From Hyalangium ruber (GTDB lineage: Bacteria; Myxococcota; Myxococcia; Myxococcales; Myxococcaceae), in contig NZ_JAXIVS010000017.1 in the NCBI RefSeq assembly GCF_034259325.1, forward strand, positions 161,277 through 225,276: DNA of 64,000 nucleotides, read 5' to 3'. The notes below the pieces were generated by a model. The model saw only the letters and a list, made by a program, of their open reading frames with translations. It was not told the origin of the DNA and searched no databases. The first letter of the stretch is position 1, and every line of letters begins with the position of its first letter. Shown here in pieces: positions 16,013 to 23,492 of this stretch. A program made the position numbers and the translations under genes.

Positions 16013-17244
16013 ACCGCTCCGCCGCCCGAGGCCTGGCCCTCGTGGGCCTCTGCTTCTCCACCCTCCTGCCGCTGGGCTGCGAGCCGCCGGACGTCGTGGC
16101 CACCGAGGACCGCCAGCAGCAGACGCAGACGGCGCGCATCGAGGGCACCGTCGTGCTGCAGGGCCGTGCTCGCGGCAACGCCGTGGTGTTCCTCTACGAC
16201 GCCGAGCGCCCGCCGCCGCCTCAGGGCACCGGGCGCCCCCTCTCCTTCACCGTGGTGCCCCAGGAGGAGCTCTTCGGCGCGGAGCTCGGCACTGCCTCCG
16301 TGGGGCCCTTCACCGCGCCCTTCATCTTCCCCCTGGTGCCTCCGGGCCGTTACCTGCTGCGCGGCTTCATCGACGGGGACCCGTGCCGCATCGGCGGCGC
16401 GTTCTGCCATGGCCCGGACTTCATCCCCTGGTTCAACGTCACCGCCGAGCCCAATGGAGGAGACGTGGCCGGCGCCGCCATCGACCCGCTCACCCGCGTG
16501 CAGCGCGTGGTGGAGGTGGACGTGAGCGCCAGCGGCGAGCCCCTGCCCGTGCTGGGCGTGCCGGTGAGCTTCTCCGACGCGGCCGCCGTGCCGACCGACC
16601 GCCCCGCCTTCGAGGTGGAGGGCACCTCGCGCTTCGAGGCCGGAGAGAACCTCAAGGTGCTCAAGCTCCACTCCCGCGCCATGCCCGAGGGCGTGATGAA
16701 CCTGCGGGACCCGCTCTTCCTCGTGCGCTTCATGGACGAGAACCACGATGGCGTGCCGGATGACGCCAACCGCGACGGCAACCCGGACCTCTGGCCGCGC
16801 GTGGTGGTGCGCAAGCTCGCCAACGGCGCCGCGCTCACCGACGAGAACGACCTGGACAACAACGGGGTGCTCGACACCCAGGGCGTGGACTATGCGCACG
16901 CCGACGGCTCCCAGGACGGCAAGCCGGACCTCGTGGTGCTCGCCTCCGGCCTCGTACCCGACACGTTCATCAGCGGCCTCACCGACGCCGAGGGCAACCC
17001 GCGCATGGACGCCGTGCTGCCCTTGAAGGAGCTGACCCTGGCCGTGCGTCCCATCGCCTTCGATGCACGGGACGCCAGCGCGCCCGCGATGCTCGCGAAG
17101 GTGCCCTCCGGCCGCTACGCGGTCATCGTCCTTCAGTCGACCGGACAGACGTGGCGAGTGCCCAACGAGCTCTCCCCGGCGCTGGCCGAGCGGCTGGGCC
17201 TGCCTCCCCTGGAGCGCCAGGCCTTCGTTCTGGAAATCCCCTAA
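16009..17244 (+). CDS. Lipoprotein with EF-hand-like acidic repeats, partner of the receptor
   Basis: 411 aa, family not recognised. The ATG overlaps the receptor stop (ATGA). Signal peptide with lipobox LPLGC. Residues of about 40-200 contain a carboxypeptidase-regulatory/SpaA-like beta-sandwich start (ARIEGTVVLQGRARGNAVVFLYD ... PLVPPGRYLLRGFIDGD). Two acidic loops, DENHDGVPDDANRDGNPD and DENDLDNNGVLD, resemble calcium-binding loops of thrombospondin-3 or dockerin repeats. Coupled translation with a TonB-dependent receptor suggests a surface- or periplasm-exposed ligand-capture lipoprotein, as SusD-like proteins are to SusC. No SusD homology is visible, so this comparison is by analogy only. 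Confidence 0.75.
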   Translation: MNRSAARGLALVGLCFSTLLPLGCEPPDVVATEDRQQQTQTARIEGTVVLQGRARGNAVVFLYDAERPPPPQGTGRPLSFTVVPQEELFGAELGTASVGPFTAPFIFPLVPPGRYLLRGFIDGDPCRIGGAFCHGPDFIPWFNVTAEPNGGDVAGAAIDPLTRVQRVVEVDVSASGEPLPVLGVPVSFSDAAAVPTDRPAFEVEGTSRFEAGENLKVLKLHSRAMPEGVMNLRDPLFLVRFMDENHDGVPDDANRDGNPDLWPRVVVRKLANGAALTDENDLDNNGVLDTQGVDYAHADGSQDGKPDLVVLASGLVPDTFISGLTDAEGNPRMDAVLPLKELTLAVRPIAFDARDASAPAMLAKVPSGRYAVIVLQSTGQTWRVPNELSPALAERLGLPPLERQAFVLEIP

Positions 17245-17344
17245 ACCCTGGATTTGACAGGTATTTCGTCCCCGCGCTCCTGGGTCTTCCCACCCTGGCC
17301 TCGGGTGCTGTACGATTTACCTGTTTCTCGGACTTAACTTTGTT

Positions 17345-17373
17345 TTGACACCCACCCTGGATTCCTGCATTAT
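17345..17373 (+). promoter_or_regulatory. Sigma-70-type promoter of the response regulator gene
   Basis: A perfect -35 box TTGACA (17345-17350) is followed after 17 nt by CATTAT (17368-17373), a 4/6 match to TATAAT. The surrounding bases are unusually AT-rich for this genome. Transcription would start near 17381, leaving a leader of about 43 nt before the ATG at 17424. A second TTGACA lies at 17254-17259 just after the lipoprotein stop, but without a clear -10 partner. Confidence 0.6.
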
Positions 17374-17423
17374 TCAAATTATGCAGTTCAGGGGGATTTT
17401 CCTGAACGAACGAGGCAAGGTCT

Positions 17424-17900
17424 ATGAAGGCTGCAACGCTCGCTCCTGTCGCCGCTATCTCCGTTCCTCGTCCCGCCGTGGAGTCGGCTCGCCAAGTGTT
17501 GAAAGTCGCCACGGGGACGTCCCAGCGCGTCCTGCTCATCGATGACAGCCGCTCCATCCGGACGCTGCTGAAGATCTACCTGATGGCTCGCAACTTCGAG
17601 TACGTCGAGGCCGAGTCCGGTGAGGAGGCCCTGCGGCTGCTGGACCAGGGCGGGATCGACCTGGTGCTGACCGACTTCCGCATGGAGGGCATGGACGGCG
17701 CCGAGTTCGCCACCCAGGTGCGCGCCAACAAGAACATGCGCATCGCCCGCACGCCCATCCTGATGATGACGGGCGAGTCGAACGTGGCCGAGGTCCGCTC
17801 GCTGGGCCAGAAGGCCGGCATCAACGCCTTCGTGCGCAAGCCGGTGAGCTGCGCGCAGCTGATGACGCTGGTGGACACGATCCTGCCGCGCAACACCTGA
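17424..17900 (+). CDS. Single-domain response regulator with short N-terminal extension
   Basis: 158 aa. GGCAAGG ends 3 nt before the ATG. About 34 residues without recognisable domain come first, then a receiver domain: VLLIDDSRSIR (acidic pair), phosphoacceptor Asp in VLTDFRMEGMDG, switch Thr in MMTGES, conserved Lys in VRKPVS. No DNA-binding or enzymatic output is present. It stands alone with its own promoter and a likely terminator after it, and no kinase gene is adjacent. This suggests an orphan regulator in a phosphorelay or motility/development circuit, as is frequent in myxobacteria. Target unknown. Confidence 0.9.
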   Translation: MKAATLAPVAAISVPRPAVESARQVLKVATGTSQRVLLIDDSRSIRTLLKIYLMARNFEYVEAESGEEALRLLDQGGIDLVLTDFRMEGMDGAEFATQVRANKNMRIARTPILMMTGESNVAEVRSLGQKAGINAFVRKPVSCAQLMTLVDTILPRNT

Positions 17901-17921
17901 GTCGTTGCAGGGAAGTCCGTG

Positions 17922-17942
17922 AGCTGGGGCGCATGCCCCGCT
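17922..17942. terminator. Hairpin between converging response regulator and msrQ
   Basis: The sequence AGC-T-GGGGC-GCAT-GCCCC-GCT folds into an 8-bp stem with one bulged T and a 4-nt loop. It sits in the 61-nt gap between two converging genes, a normal place for a shared terminator. There is no T-tract, so termination efficiency is uncertain. Confidence 0.4.
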
Positions 17943-17961
17943 CGAGAGGCGAGGCCGTGTA

Positions 17962-18582
17962 TCAGGCCGGGCGTGGCGAAGTACGGGCCCGCCGGCGCTT
18001 GCGGATCGCCTCGATGGCCCGGATGCCCAGCAGCACCGCGAGCACGCTGGCGTAGACGAGCGGCTCGGTGGCGTCCTTCTTCACCCGCCAGATGAAATGC
18101 ACCACGCCCAGCGCCGCCGCTACGTACGCGAGCCGGTGCAGGCGCTGCCAGGCGGGAAAGCCCATGCGCCGTACGGCCGCGTTCGTGGAGGTCAGCGCCA
18201 GGGGCACCAGCAGCATCAGCGCGGCGAAGCCCACGGTGATGAAGGGCCGCTTGGCGATGTCCTCGACGATGGCGCCCAGCGCCAGTCCCTGATCCGCCAC
18301 CGCGTACGTGAGGAAGTGCAGCACCGCGTACCCGAAGGCCATCAGCCCCAGCAGCTTGCGCAGGCGCATGGGCCAGGTCCACGCGAACAGCAGCTTGGCC
18401 GGGGTACACGCCAGCGACAGCACCAGGAAGACGAGGGCGATCAACCCGGTCTGGTTGAGCACCACCTCGATGACGTTGGCGCCCAGCGTGCCCTGCGCTC
18501 CCTGGAACGCCAGGAGCGCCAGCGGAGCGAGGCCTCCGACGAGGACAGCGGGCTTGAGCCAGGGCAGCGGCGGGGGGGCCAT
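17962..18582 (-). CDS. msrQ: MsrQ, heme-binding membrane subunit of the MsrPQ methionine-sulfoxide reductase
   Basis: 206 aa, six predicted transmembrane helices, the first ones starting at about 10 and 42. Conserved MsrQ/YedZ marks are NQTGLIALVFLVLSLACTP, RKLLGLMAFGYAVLHFLTY (heme-ligand His), and WQRLHRLAYVAAALGVVHF with two further His residues. The protein takes electrons from the quinone pool or flavin reductase and passes them across the inner membrane to MsrP. The gene starts 3 nt after the msrP stop in the same operon, the usual order. The C-terminus is Arg-rich, as expected for a cytoplasmic tail. Confidence 0.93.
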   Translation of the reverse strand: MAPPPLPWLKPAVLVGGLAPLALLAFQGAQGTLGANVIEVVLNQTGLIALVFLVLSLACTPAKLLFAWTWPMRLRKLLGLMAFGYAVLHFLTYAVADQGLALGAIVEDIAKRPFITVGFAALMLLVPLALTSTNAAVRRMGFPAWQRLHRLAYVAAALGVVHFIWRVKKDATEPLVYASVLAVLLGIRAIEAIRKRRRARTSPRPA

Positions 18583-18585
18583 GGG

Positions 18586-19584
18586 TCAGTAGTTCTTGCG
18601 AAGGTCCATGCCAGCGTAGAGGGAGGCCACCTGCTCCGCGTACCCGTTGAAGGGCAGCGTGGGGCGGCGGCTGTACTCGCCGATGCGGCGCTCCGTGGCC
18701 TGGCTCCAGCGGGGGTGATCCACCTGGGGGTTCACGTTGGCGTAGAAGCCGTACTCGTGAGGCGCCGAGAGGTTCCAGGTGGTGGGCGGCTCCTGCTCCG
18801 TCAGCGTGATCTTCACGATCGACTTGATGCCCTTGAAGCCGTACTTCCAGGGCACCACCAGCCGCATCGGCGCGCCGTTCTGGTTGGGCAGCGTCTTGCC
18901 GTAGAGACCCACCGCCATGAGGGTGAGCGGGTTCATGGCCTCGTCCAGGCGCAGGCCCTCGACGTAGGGCCAGTCGAGCACCTGGCGCTTCTGGCCGGGC
19001 ATCTGCTCGGGGTCCACCAGGGTGGTGAAGGCCACGTACTTGGCGCGGCTGGTGGGCTCCACGCGCTTGAGCAGGGCGCCCAGCGGCAGGCCGAGCCAGG
19101 GGATGACCATGGACCAGGCCTCCACGCAGCGCATGCGGTAGACGCGCTCCTCGAGGGGGGACCAGGAGATGAGCTGGTCGATGTCCACCGTCTGCGGCTT
19201 GTGGACCTCGCCGTCGATGGTGACGGTCCACGGCCGGGTCTTGAGCGTGTGGGCGTTTCGGGCCGGGTCGTTCTTGTCGAGCCCGAACTCGTAGAAGTTG
19301 TTGTAGGTGGTGATGTCCTCGAAGGGCGTGGGCTTCTCGTCGGTGTCGTAGGGCCCGGGGCCCTGCGTGTTGGCGGTGGGCAGCGAGGCCAGCCCGCCCC
19401 CATCCGGCACGTAGCGATCCATGGGCCGGGTGCGCTTCATGCCCAGCAGGTAGATGCCACCGCCCACGACGGCCGCGGCGCCTACGAAGAGGCCGGCGTT
19501 CTTGATGAACTCGCGGCGACGCAGGTACTGCTGCTCGGGGGTGATTTCGGAGCTGGGGGGCTCTGGCGCCTTCTTGTCGGACAT
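18586..19584 (-). CDS. msrP: MsrP, molybdopterin catalytic subunit of periplasmic methionine-sulfoxide reductase
   Basis: 332 aa. The ATG at 19584 is chosen; it places the Tat motif [10 protein letters not shown] at about residues 22-31, followed by a hydrophobic core ([17 protein letters not shown]). The sulfite-oxidase-like fold carries the molybdenum-ligand Cys in [11 protein letters not shown], along with [13 protein letters not shown] and [15 protein letters not shown]. MsrP reduces methionine sulfoxide in envelope proteins after oxidative damage, using electrons from MsrQ encoded next. The length is normal for the family. The pair forms a two-gene operon transcribed away from the carotenoid gene, from which it is separated by 66 nt. 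Confidence 0.95.
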   Translation of the reverse strand: MSDKKAPEPPSSEITPEQQYLRRREFIKNAGLFVGAAAVVGGGIYLLGMKRTRPMDRYVPDGGGLASLPTANTQGPGPYDTDEKPTPFEDITTYNNFYEFGLDKNDPARNAHTLKTRPWTVTIDGEVHKPQTVDIDQLISWSPLEERVYRMRCVEAWSMVIPWLGLPLGALLKRVEPTSRAKYVAFTTLVDPEQMPGQKRQVLDWPYVEGLRLDEAMNPLTLMAVGLYGKTLPNQNGAPMRLVVPWKYGFKGIKSIVKITLTEQEPPTTWNLSAPHEYGFYANVNPQVDHPRWSQATERRIGEYSRRPTLPFNGYAEQVASLYAGMDLRKNY

Positions 19585-19650
19585 GGCACCCGCATTACGC
19601 GGCAACTCGGGGCCCGGTTACCACTGAGAACGCCAGGCTCCCTCCCCTGC

Positions 19651-20406
19651 CTACCGGGAAGCTTCCACCTCGGCCGGGGAGGCCAGGGCCGCGGCACGCT
19701 CGCGGGCCTCCTTCATGCGCCACAGGGCCCACCAGGGGGTCGACGGTGACTCGTGGTGCTCCCAGTGGTAGCCGAAGAAGTAGCAGGAGAGCATGGCCCA
19801 CAGGTGGTTGCGCGGCAGGGTGCGCGCGTGGTGGGGGGCCATCTCGGCGGTGTCCGGGCGGCGGTGCGGCCGGTAGGTGCCGAAGTAGAAGAGCTGGAGC
19901 GTGCCCAACAGCGCGGGAGCGCCCCAGAAGAGCCACAGGCGCCACATGGGGACGCCCAGCCACTCCAGCACGTTGAACTTCACCGCCATGATGACGAGCT
20001 GCGACACGGTGGTGTAGCGGACCATGAAGGTGGCCAGCCACACCCAGAAGGACTGCGAGCGCGTGGAGAAGTCCGGATCGCCCTCGCCTGTCGGGTCGGC
20101 GTGGTGGGCGCGGTGGTTCACCACCAGCCGACGGTAGGAGAGCCCCGCGAAGAGGAAGCAGGCGACCGTGCCCACCGCCGTGTTCACCCAGCGGCGGCGG
20201 CTCACCGTGCCATGCATCGCGTCATGGCCGGTGATGAAGAGGCCGGTACACAGGTAGCTCTGCACCACGACATGGAGCCAGGTAAGCGGGGAAGCCCACG
20301 ACAGCCCGTCCGCCGTGAGCAGCCAGGCGAGGTGCCCCAGCCAGGCGCCGAGGATGATCAGCGCGAGGGGCACTCCCCAGGGACCATGGTGGACGCGGGT
20401 ACTCAT
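19651..20406 (-). CDS. CrtW-like beta-carotene ketolase (membrane fatty-acid-desaturase fold)
   Basis: 251 aa. The ATG at 20406 avoids overlap with the upstream gene. The di-iron histidine boxes are HDAMHG, NHRAHHADPTGEGDPDF and YHWEHHESPSTPWW. The spacing and the FYFGTYRPHR segment match bacterial CrtW ketolases more than acyl desaturases. Four hydrophobic segments flank the boxes. CrtW adds a keto group at C4 of beta-ionone rings, giving echinenone or canthaxanthin; some myxobacteria accumulate keto-carotenoids. No other crt genes are nearby, so the substrate is inferred from motifs only. It lies 10 nt after the M49-like peptidase gene, so the two may be co-transcribed. Confidence 0.8.
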   Translation of the reverse strand: MSTRVHHGPWGVPLALIILGAWLGHLAWLLTADGLSWASPLTWLHVVVQSYLCTGLFITGHDAMHGTVSRRRWVNTAVGTVACFLFAGLSYRRLVVNHRAHHADPTGEGDPDFSTRSQSFWVWLATFMVRYTTVSQLVIMAVKFNVLEWLGVPMWRLWLFWGAPALLGTLQLFYFGTYRPHRRPDTAEMAPHHARTLPRNHLWAMLSCYFFGYHWEHHESPSTPWWALWRMKEARERAAALASPAEVEASR

Positions 20407-20416
20407 GCGCCAAGCA

Positions 20417-22126
20417 TTATGGCTTGGTCGGCTCGGAGCCACCGAACTCACGCACGAGCTGGTCGGCGGTGACGAAGCGCGGCTCGATGTCCACGGGGAC
20501 GTTCTGCAGCCGGTCGAGCACGCGCTTCACCTCGGGGCGCACCACGCCCAGCTTCGCGAGCAGGGCTTCGGCCTGGGCGCGGTCTCCGCGGCCCTGCAGC
20601 TCCATGAGCTGCTTGGTCAGGTCCGTCACCGAGGCCTGGATCTTCTCGGGAACGATGGCGAAGGTGCCATCCGCGTTCACCTTCACCGCGCCGGTGTCCA
20701 GGAAGTAGTTGAGCTGGAGCGCCACGCCCTTGCCGTGGGCCTCGTCCACGCCAAAGCGGATGGAGCGGAACATGGAGGCCAGATAGGTGGTGTACATGGT
20801 GCGCTCCAGCGCCTTGTCCAGGGAGCCCTTGTTCACCAGCTGCTGCAGGGCCCAGAGGCCGGAGATGTCCGCCTTGGCCTCCTCGATGGCGCTGGAGGAG
20901 GACTGGAGCGCCTGGCGCACCGTGGTCTCCTTGCCGCTCACGGAGATGTTGTGGGGCCCCAGCCCGTGCATCAGCTCGTGCATGAGGATGTGGGTGAAGA
21001 AGGCCTCGAAGGAGACGTCCTTGCGGTCCTTGGCGGCGAGCGCCACCTTGGCGATGGGCTGGAGCACGCGCTGGAACTTGGCCTCCTGCACGTTCTTGAG
21101 CATCACCCGCTTGCTGCCCTTCTCGGCGGTGACGCGCTCATCGTTGGGCAGGTTGAAGGCGGCCGTCTGCACGCCCCGGTTGGCGTCACCCGAGGAGAAG
21201 ACGCTGTTGACGACCCGGATGGGCGCCAGCGCGCCGAGCTTCGGGTTGCGCATCTTCGGATCGATGGGGAGGGCGTTCTCCAGGCCCTGCAGCTCGGAGC
21301 TGAAGCGCGAGAGCTTCTGGGTCTCCGCGTCGTCGCGCAGGGTGATGAAGGCCTCGAAGGCGGCCTTGTAGTTGAACCAGTTGTCCTCGTAGACCTCGTA
21401 GGGCCCGATGGTGGGCTCGACGGTGGCGTCCAGCTCCATCCAGGCCACATCGCTCGCGTAGTAGTCGTTGGAGAGGAAGGCGTCGGCGCGTGCGGAGAGG
21501 AAAGCCTTGAGCGTGGGCTGCTGGGTGAGCGCCGCCGCCTCGCGCAGGAGCTGGGCGGCTTGGACGAGCTCTCCCTGGTACTCCACGCTGAAGGGCACGG
21601 AGATGAGCTTGCCGTCCGGCGCGCGGCGCAGGGTGGTGTAGAAGCCGGTGGCCTCTCGCTGCTGGGTCTCGGGCAGTGCCTTCACCCATTTCTCGAGGTC
21701 GGCCTTGGTGGCACCGGCCGGGTAGAAGTTGCCCTCCTCGGGCTTGGCGGGCACGCCGGGGATGAAGGGGCGCGCCTCGTCCAGGCGGGACCAGGGGCCC
21801 TTGTTGAGGAGGAACGCGTGCAGCCGCGCGCGGCCCAGGGGCGTCGTGTCCTGCACCAACTCCAGGAGCAGCGTCTCGTTGCCGGCCCACACCTGGCGCA
21901 GGAAGAGGGTGTCCATCAGCTGCGCGGCCTGCACCATCTTGGCGAGGGCGCGCTTCTCGTTGGCGGGGAGCTTGGAGGTGTCGACCTGGAGGTCCACCGG
22001 GGCGAAGCGCGCCGTCATGCGCTGGAGCTGGGCGGCATCCGGGTAGGAAGTGGGCTTGGGCTCATCGGCCCGTGCGGCGCCCGCGAGGAGCACCGCCGAG
22101 AGGAGAGACAGGAGGGAGCGTGTCAT
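20417..22126 (-). CDS. Exported M49-like (dipeptidyl-peptidase III family) metallopeptidase
   Basis: 569 aa with a signal peptide (MTRSLLSLLSAVLLAGAARA). The C-terminal half resembles the DPP III-like domain also found in plant NUDX3 proteins: VVNSVFSSGDANRGVQTAAFNLPNDERV is close to the plant form. The zinc motif is HELMHGLGPH and the downstream ligand Glu is in EEAKADISGLWAL. Classical M49 enzymes have HEXXGH, whereas here the spacing is HEXXH, as in the plant subgroup. The protein probably cleaves small peptides in the periplasm. It is longer at the N-terminus than the catalytic domain requires, with an alpha-helical region (about 25-200) of unknown role. Confidence 0.8.
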   Translation of the reverse strand: MTRSLLSLLSAVLLAGAARADEPKPTSYPDAAQLQRMTARFAPVDLQVDTSKLPANEKRALAKMVQAAQLMDTLFLRQVWAGNETLLLELVQDTTPLGRARLHAFLLNKGPWSRLDEARPFIPGVPAKPEEGNFYPAGATKADLEKWVKALPETQQREATGFYTTLRRAPDGKLISVPFSVEYQGELVQAAQLLREAAALTQQPTLKAFLSARADAFLSNDYYASDVAWMELDATVEPTIGPYEVYEDNWFNYKAAFEAFITLRDDAETQKLSRFSSELQGLENALPIDPKMRNPKLGALAPIRVVNSVFSSGDANRGVQTAAFNLPNDERVTAEKGSKRVMLKNVQEAKFQRVLQPIAKVALAAKDRKDVSFEAFFTHILMHELMHGLGPHNISVSGKETTVRQALQSSSSAIEEAKADISGLWALQQLVNKGSLDKALERTMYTTYLASMFRSIRFGVDEAHGKGVALQLNYFLDTGAVKVNADGTFAIVPEKIQASVTDLTKQLMELQGRGDRAQAEALLAKLGVVRPEVKRVLDRLQNVPVDIEPRFVTADQLVREFGGSEPTKP

Positions 22127-22228
22127 GGGCCGGCGTCTTAGCGCCTTCCCTGGCAGGTGGGGAGCACGACTGTGGTCTGACTTCCGCGCTCTTTCCCCTG
22201 GATGACGAAGGGGTTGGCAGCCGCTGTC

Positions 22229-22247
22229 AGACCTATCCGGTAGGTCT
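22229..22247. promoter_or_regulatory. Operator-like palindrome upstream of the nuclease cassette
   Basis: Arms AGACCTA (22229-22235) and TAGGTCT (22241-22247) are perfect inverted repeats with a 5-nt spacer. The site lies 53 nt before the start of the nuclease-like gene. It overlaps one arm of a second perfect inverted repeat, GGTCTGAC (22174-22181) with GTCAGACC (22226-22233). A repressor or attenuating structure could act here; no matching regulator gene is in the window. Confidence 0.35.
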
Positions 22248-22300
22248 CCCGTCAGGTTACTCTCCCATCAGGGTGGGTAGGGCGTCGGGCGGGGAATGTC

Positions 22301-22837
22301 ATGGGTAGGGAGCACCGTTACGTGGAGCAGATACGCACATTGGACCGGCTGGGCCTGCTCCGACTCTGGGACTGGCTCTTGGAGGGGAAGCCCGTCGACG
22401 GGTGGGCGGAGGGGAAAGCGTTCGAATACCTCATCCTTCGCGCCTTCGAGGTGGAGACAGCCCACGTCGTCTGGCCCTATTTCGTGAGCAGGTCCGAGCA
22501 GATCGATGGCGCTGTCTTCGTTGATGGCATGTCCTGCCTCGTTGAGTCCAAGCAACAGGCCCATCGCCTCGGCTTTGGCCCCATCGCCCGATTCAAGGCC
22601 CGGCTGGATCGTCGTCCCTCCGCCGCCATCGGCCTCCTGTTCAGCTCCAGCGGCTTCACGGAGCCAGCCGTCGAGGAAGCCACGCGGCACCCCACCCGAA
22701 ATGTCCTGCTGTGGAAGGGCGCCGACATCACCCACGCGTTGATGAACGGTATGCGCGCAGGGCTCCAGCTCAAGTGGCGGAAGGCCGTGGAACAGGCCAC
22801 GCCTGACTACCAGCTCGGCAGCGAGGAGGACGCTTGA
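22301..22837 (+). CDS. Putative PD-(D/E)XK (restriction-endonuclease-like) nuclease
   Basis: 178 aa, not assigned to a named family. The core pattern is KAFEYLILRAFE (an early Glu), IDGAVFVDGMSCLVESKQQ (Asp, then E-S-K in the D...ExK arrangement of restriction-like nucleases), then FKARLDRRP and AIGLLFSSSGFT. That order is seen in Mrr/DUF-type restriction endonuclease folds. There is no signal peptide, so it is cytosolic. Its stop overlaps the TTG start of the next gene, so the two are translationally coupled. A role in defence or DNA processing is inferred from fold and pairing only. The palindrome at 22229-22247 may regulate it. Confidence 0.6.
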   Translation: MGREHRYVEQIRTLDRLGLLRLWDWLLEGKPVDGWAEGKAFEYLILRAFEVETAHVVWPYFVSRSEQIDGAVFVDGMSCLVESKQQAHRLGFGPIARFKARLDRRPSAAIGLLFSSSGFTEPAVEEATRHPTRNVLLWKGADITHALMNGMRAGLQLKWRKAVEQATPDYQLGSEEDA

Positions 22838-23391
22838 GAATCCTACGTGTCGTCACGGAAGGTGAATGCGAGGCGGCGATCCTGGAACACCTGCTCAAGC
22901 CGCACCTGGGGGAATCGCTCCGGGTGAGCGTCAGCCCTGGAGGGGGCGCGGCGCCCGTCTCCTCGGCTCGCTCCAAGCTCGCGGATGGGCTGCGAGTCGC
23001 CCTGGTCCTCAACACGGGCACACTCAACTTCGGGAAGATCCGCACGCGCATGGCCCGACTGGAGAACCTGATGGGCATGGTCGCCTACCGTGACCGGTGG
23101 AAGATCGTCCTCTTCAGGCCCGAGCTGGAGATCGTCTTCTTCCATGAGCCGGAACTCCTGCGCCAACTCGTGGGCCGTGCGGTCACCCTGGAAGAGCTGG
23201 AACGCGCCCAGGCGCATCCCAAGCAGGTCCTGACGGAGTTGCTGAATGTCCAGCCGGAGGACTTCCTGCCGGAACTGCGCCGACGCCTGGACTCCATCGA
23301 CCTTCGCCCGCTGGCATCCCACCCCCAGATACGGGCCCTTCTCGACTTCCACGCACCGCTCAGGCCCGAAACCTGGCTCATCTCGCCTTGA
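22834..23391 (+). CDS. TOPRIM-like protein, partner of the upstream nuclease
   Basis: 185 aa. TTG start overlapping the previous stop (TTGA), with GGAGGA just upstream. The N-terminus RILRVVTEGECEAAILEHLL resembles the Glu motif of small TOPRIM proteins (the DUF4276/OLD-type group), which often accompany nucleases or ATPases in defence loci. The second acidic motif expected of active TOPRIM domains is not clear: ALVLNTGTLN stands where LV.D.D would be. It may therefore be a catalytically degenerate or different fold. There is no signal peptide. Function unknown; the strict pairing suggests a two-component module. Confidence 0.5.
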   Translation: MRILRVVTEGECEAAILEHLLKPHLGESLRVSVSPGGGAAPVSSARSKLADGLRVALVLNTGTLNFGKIRTRMARLENLMGMVAYRDRWKIVLFRPELEIVFFHEPELLRQLVGRAVTLEELERAQAHPKQVLTELLNVQPEDFLPELRRRLDSIDLRPLASHPQIRALLDFHAPLRPETWLISP

Positions 23392-23492
23392 TACTGAACG
23401 GCCGGGGCCCAGGCAGGCAGTCCTCCGACTCGACAACGCTCCTGGAATGGTTATGGGGACAGGGTCGCGCCCCCAAGGCGCCCGGAGGAGCC

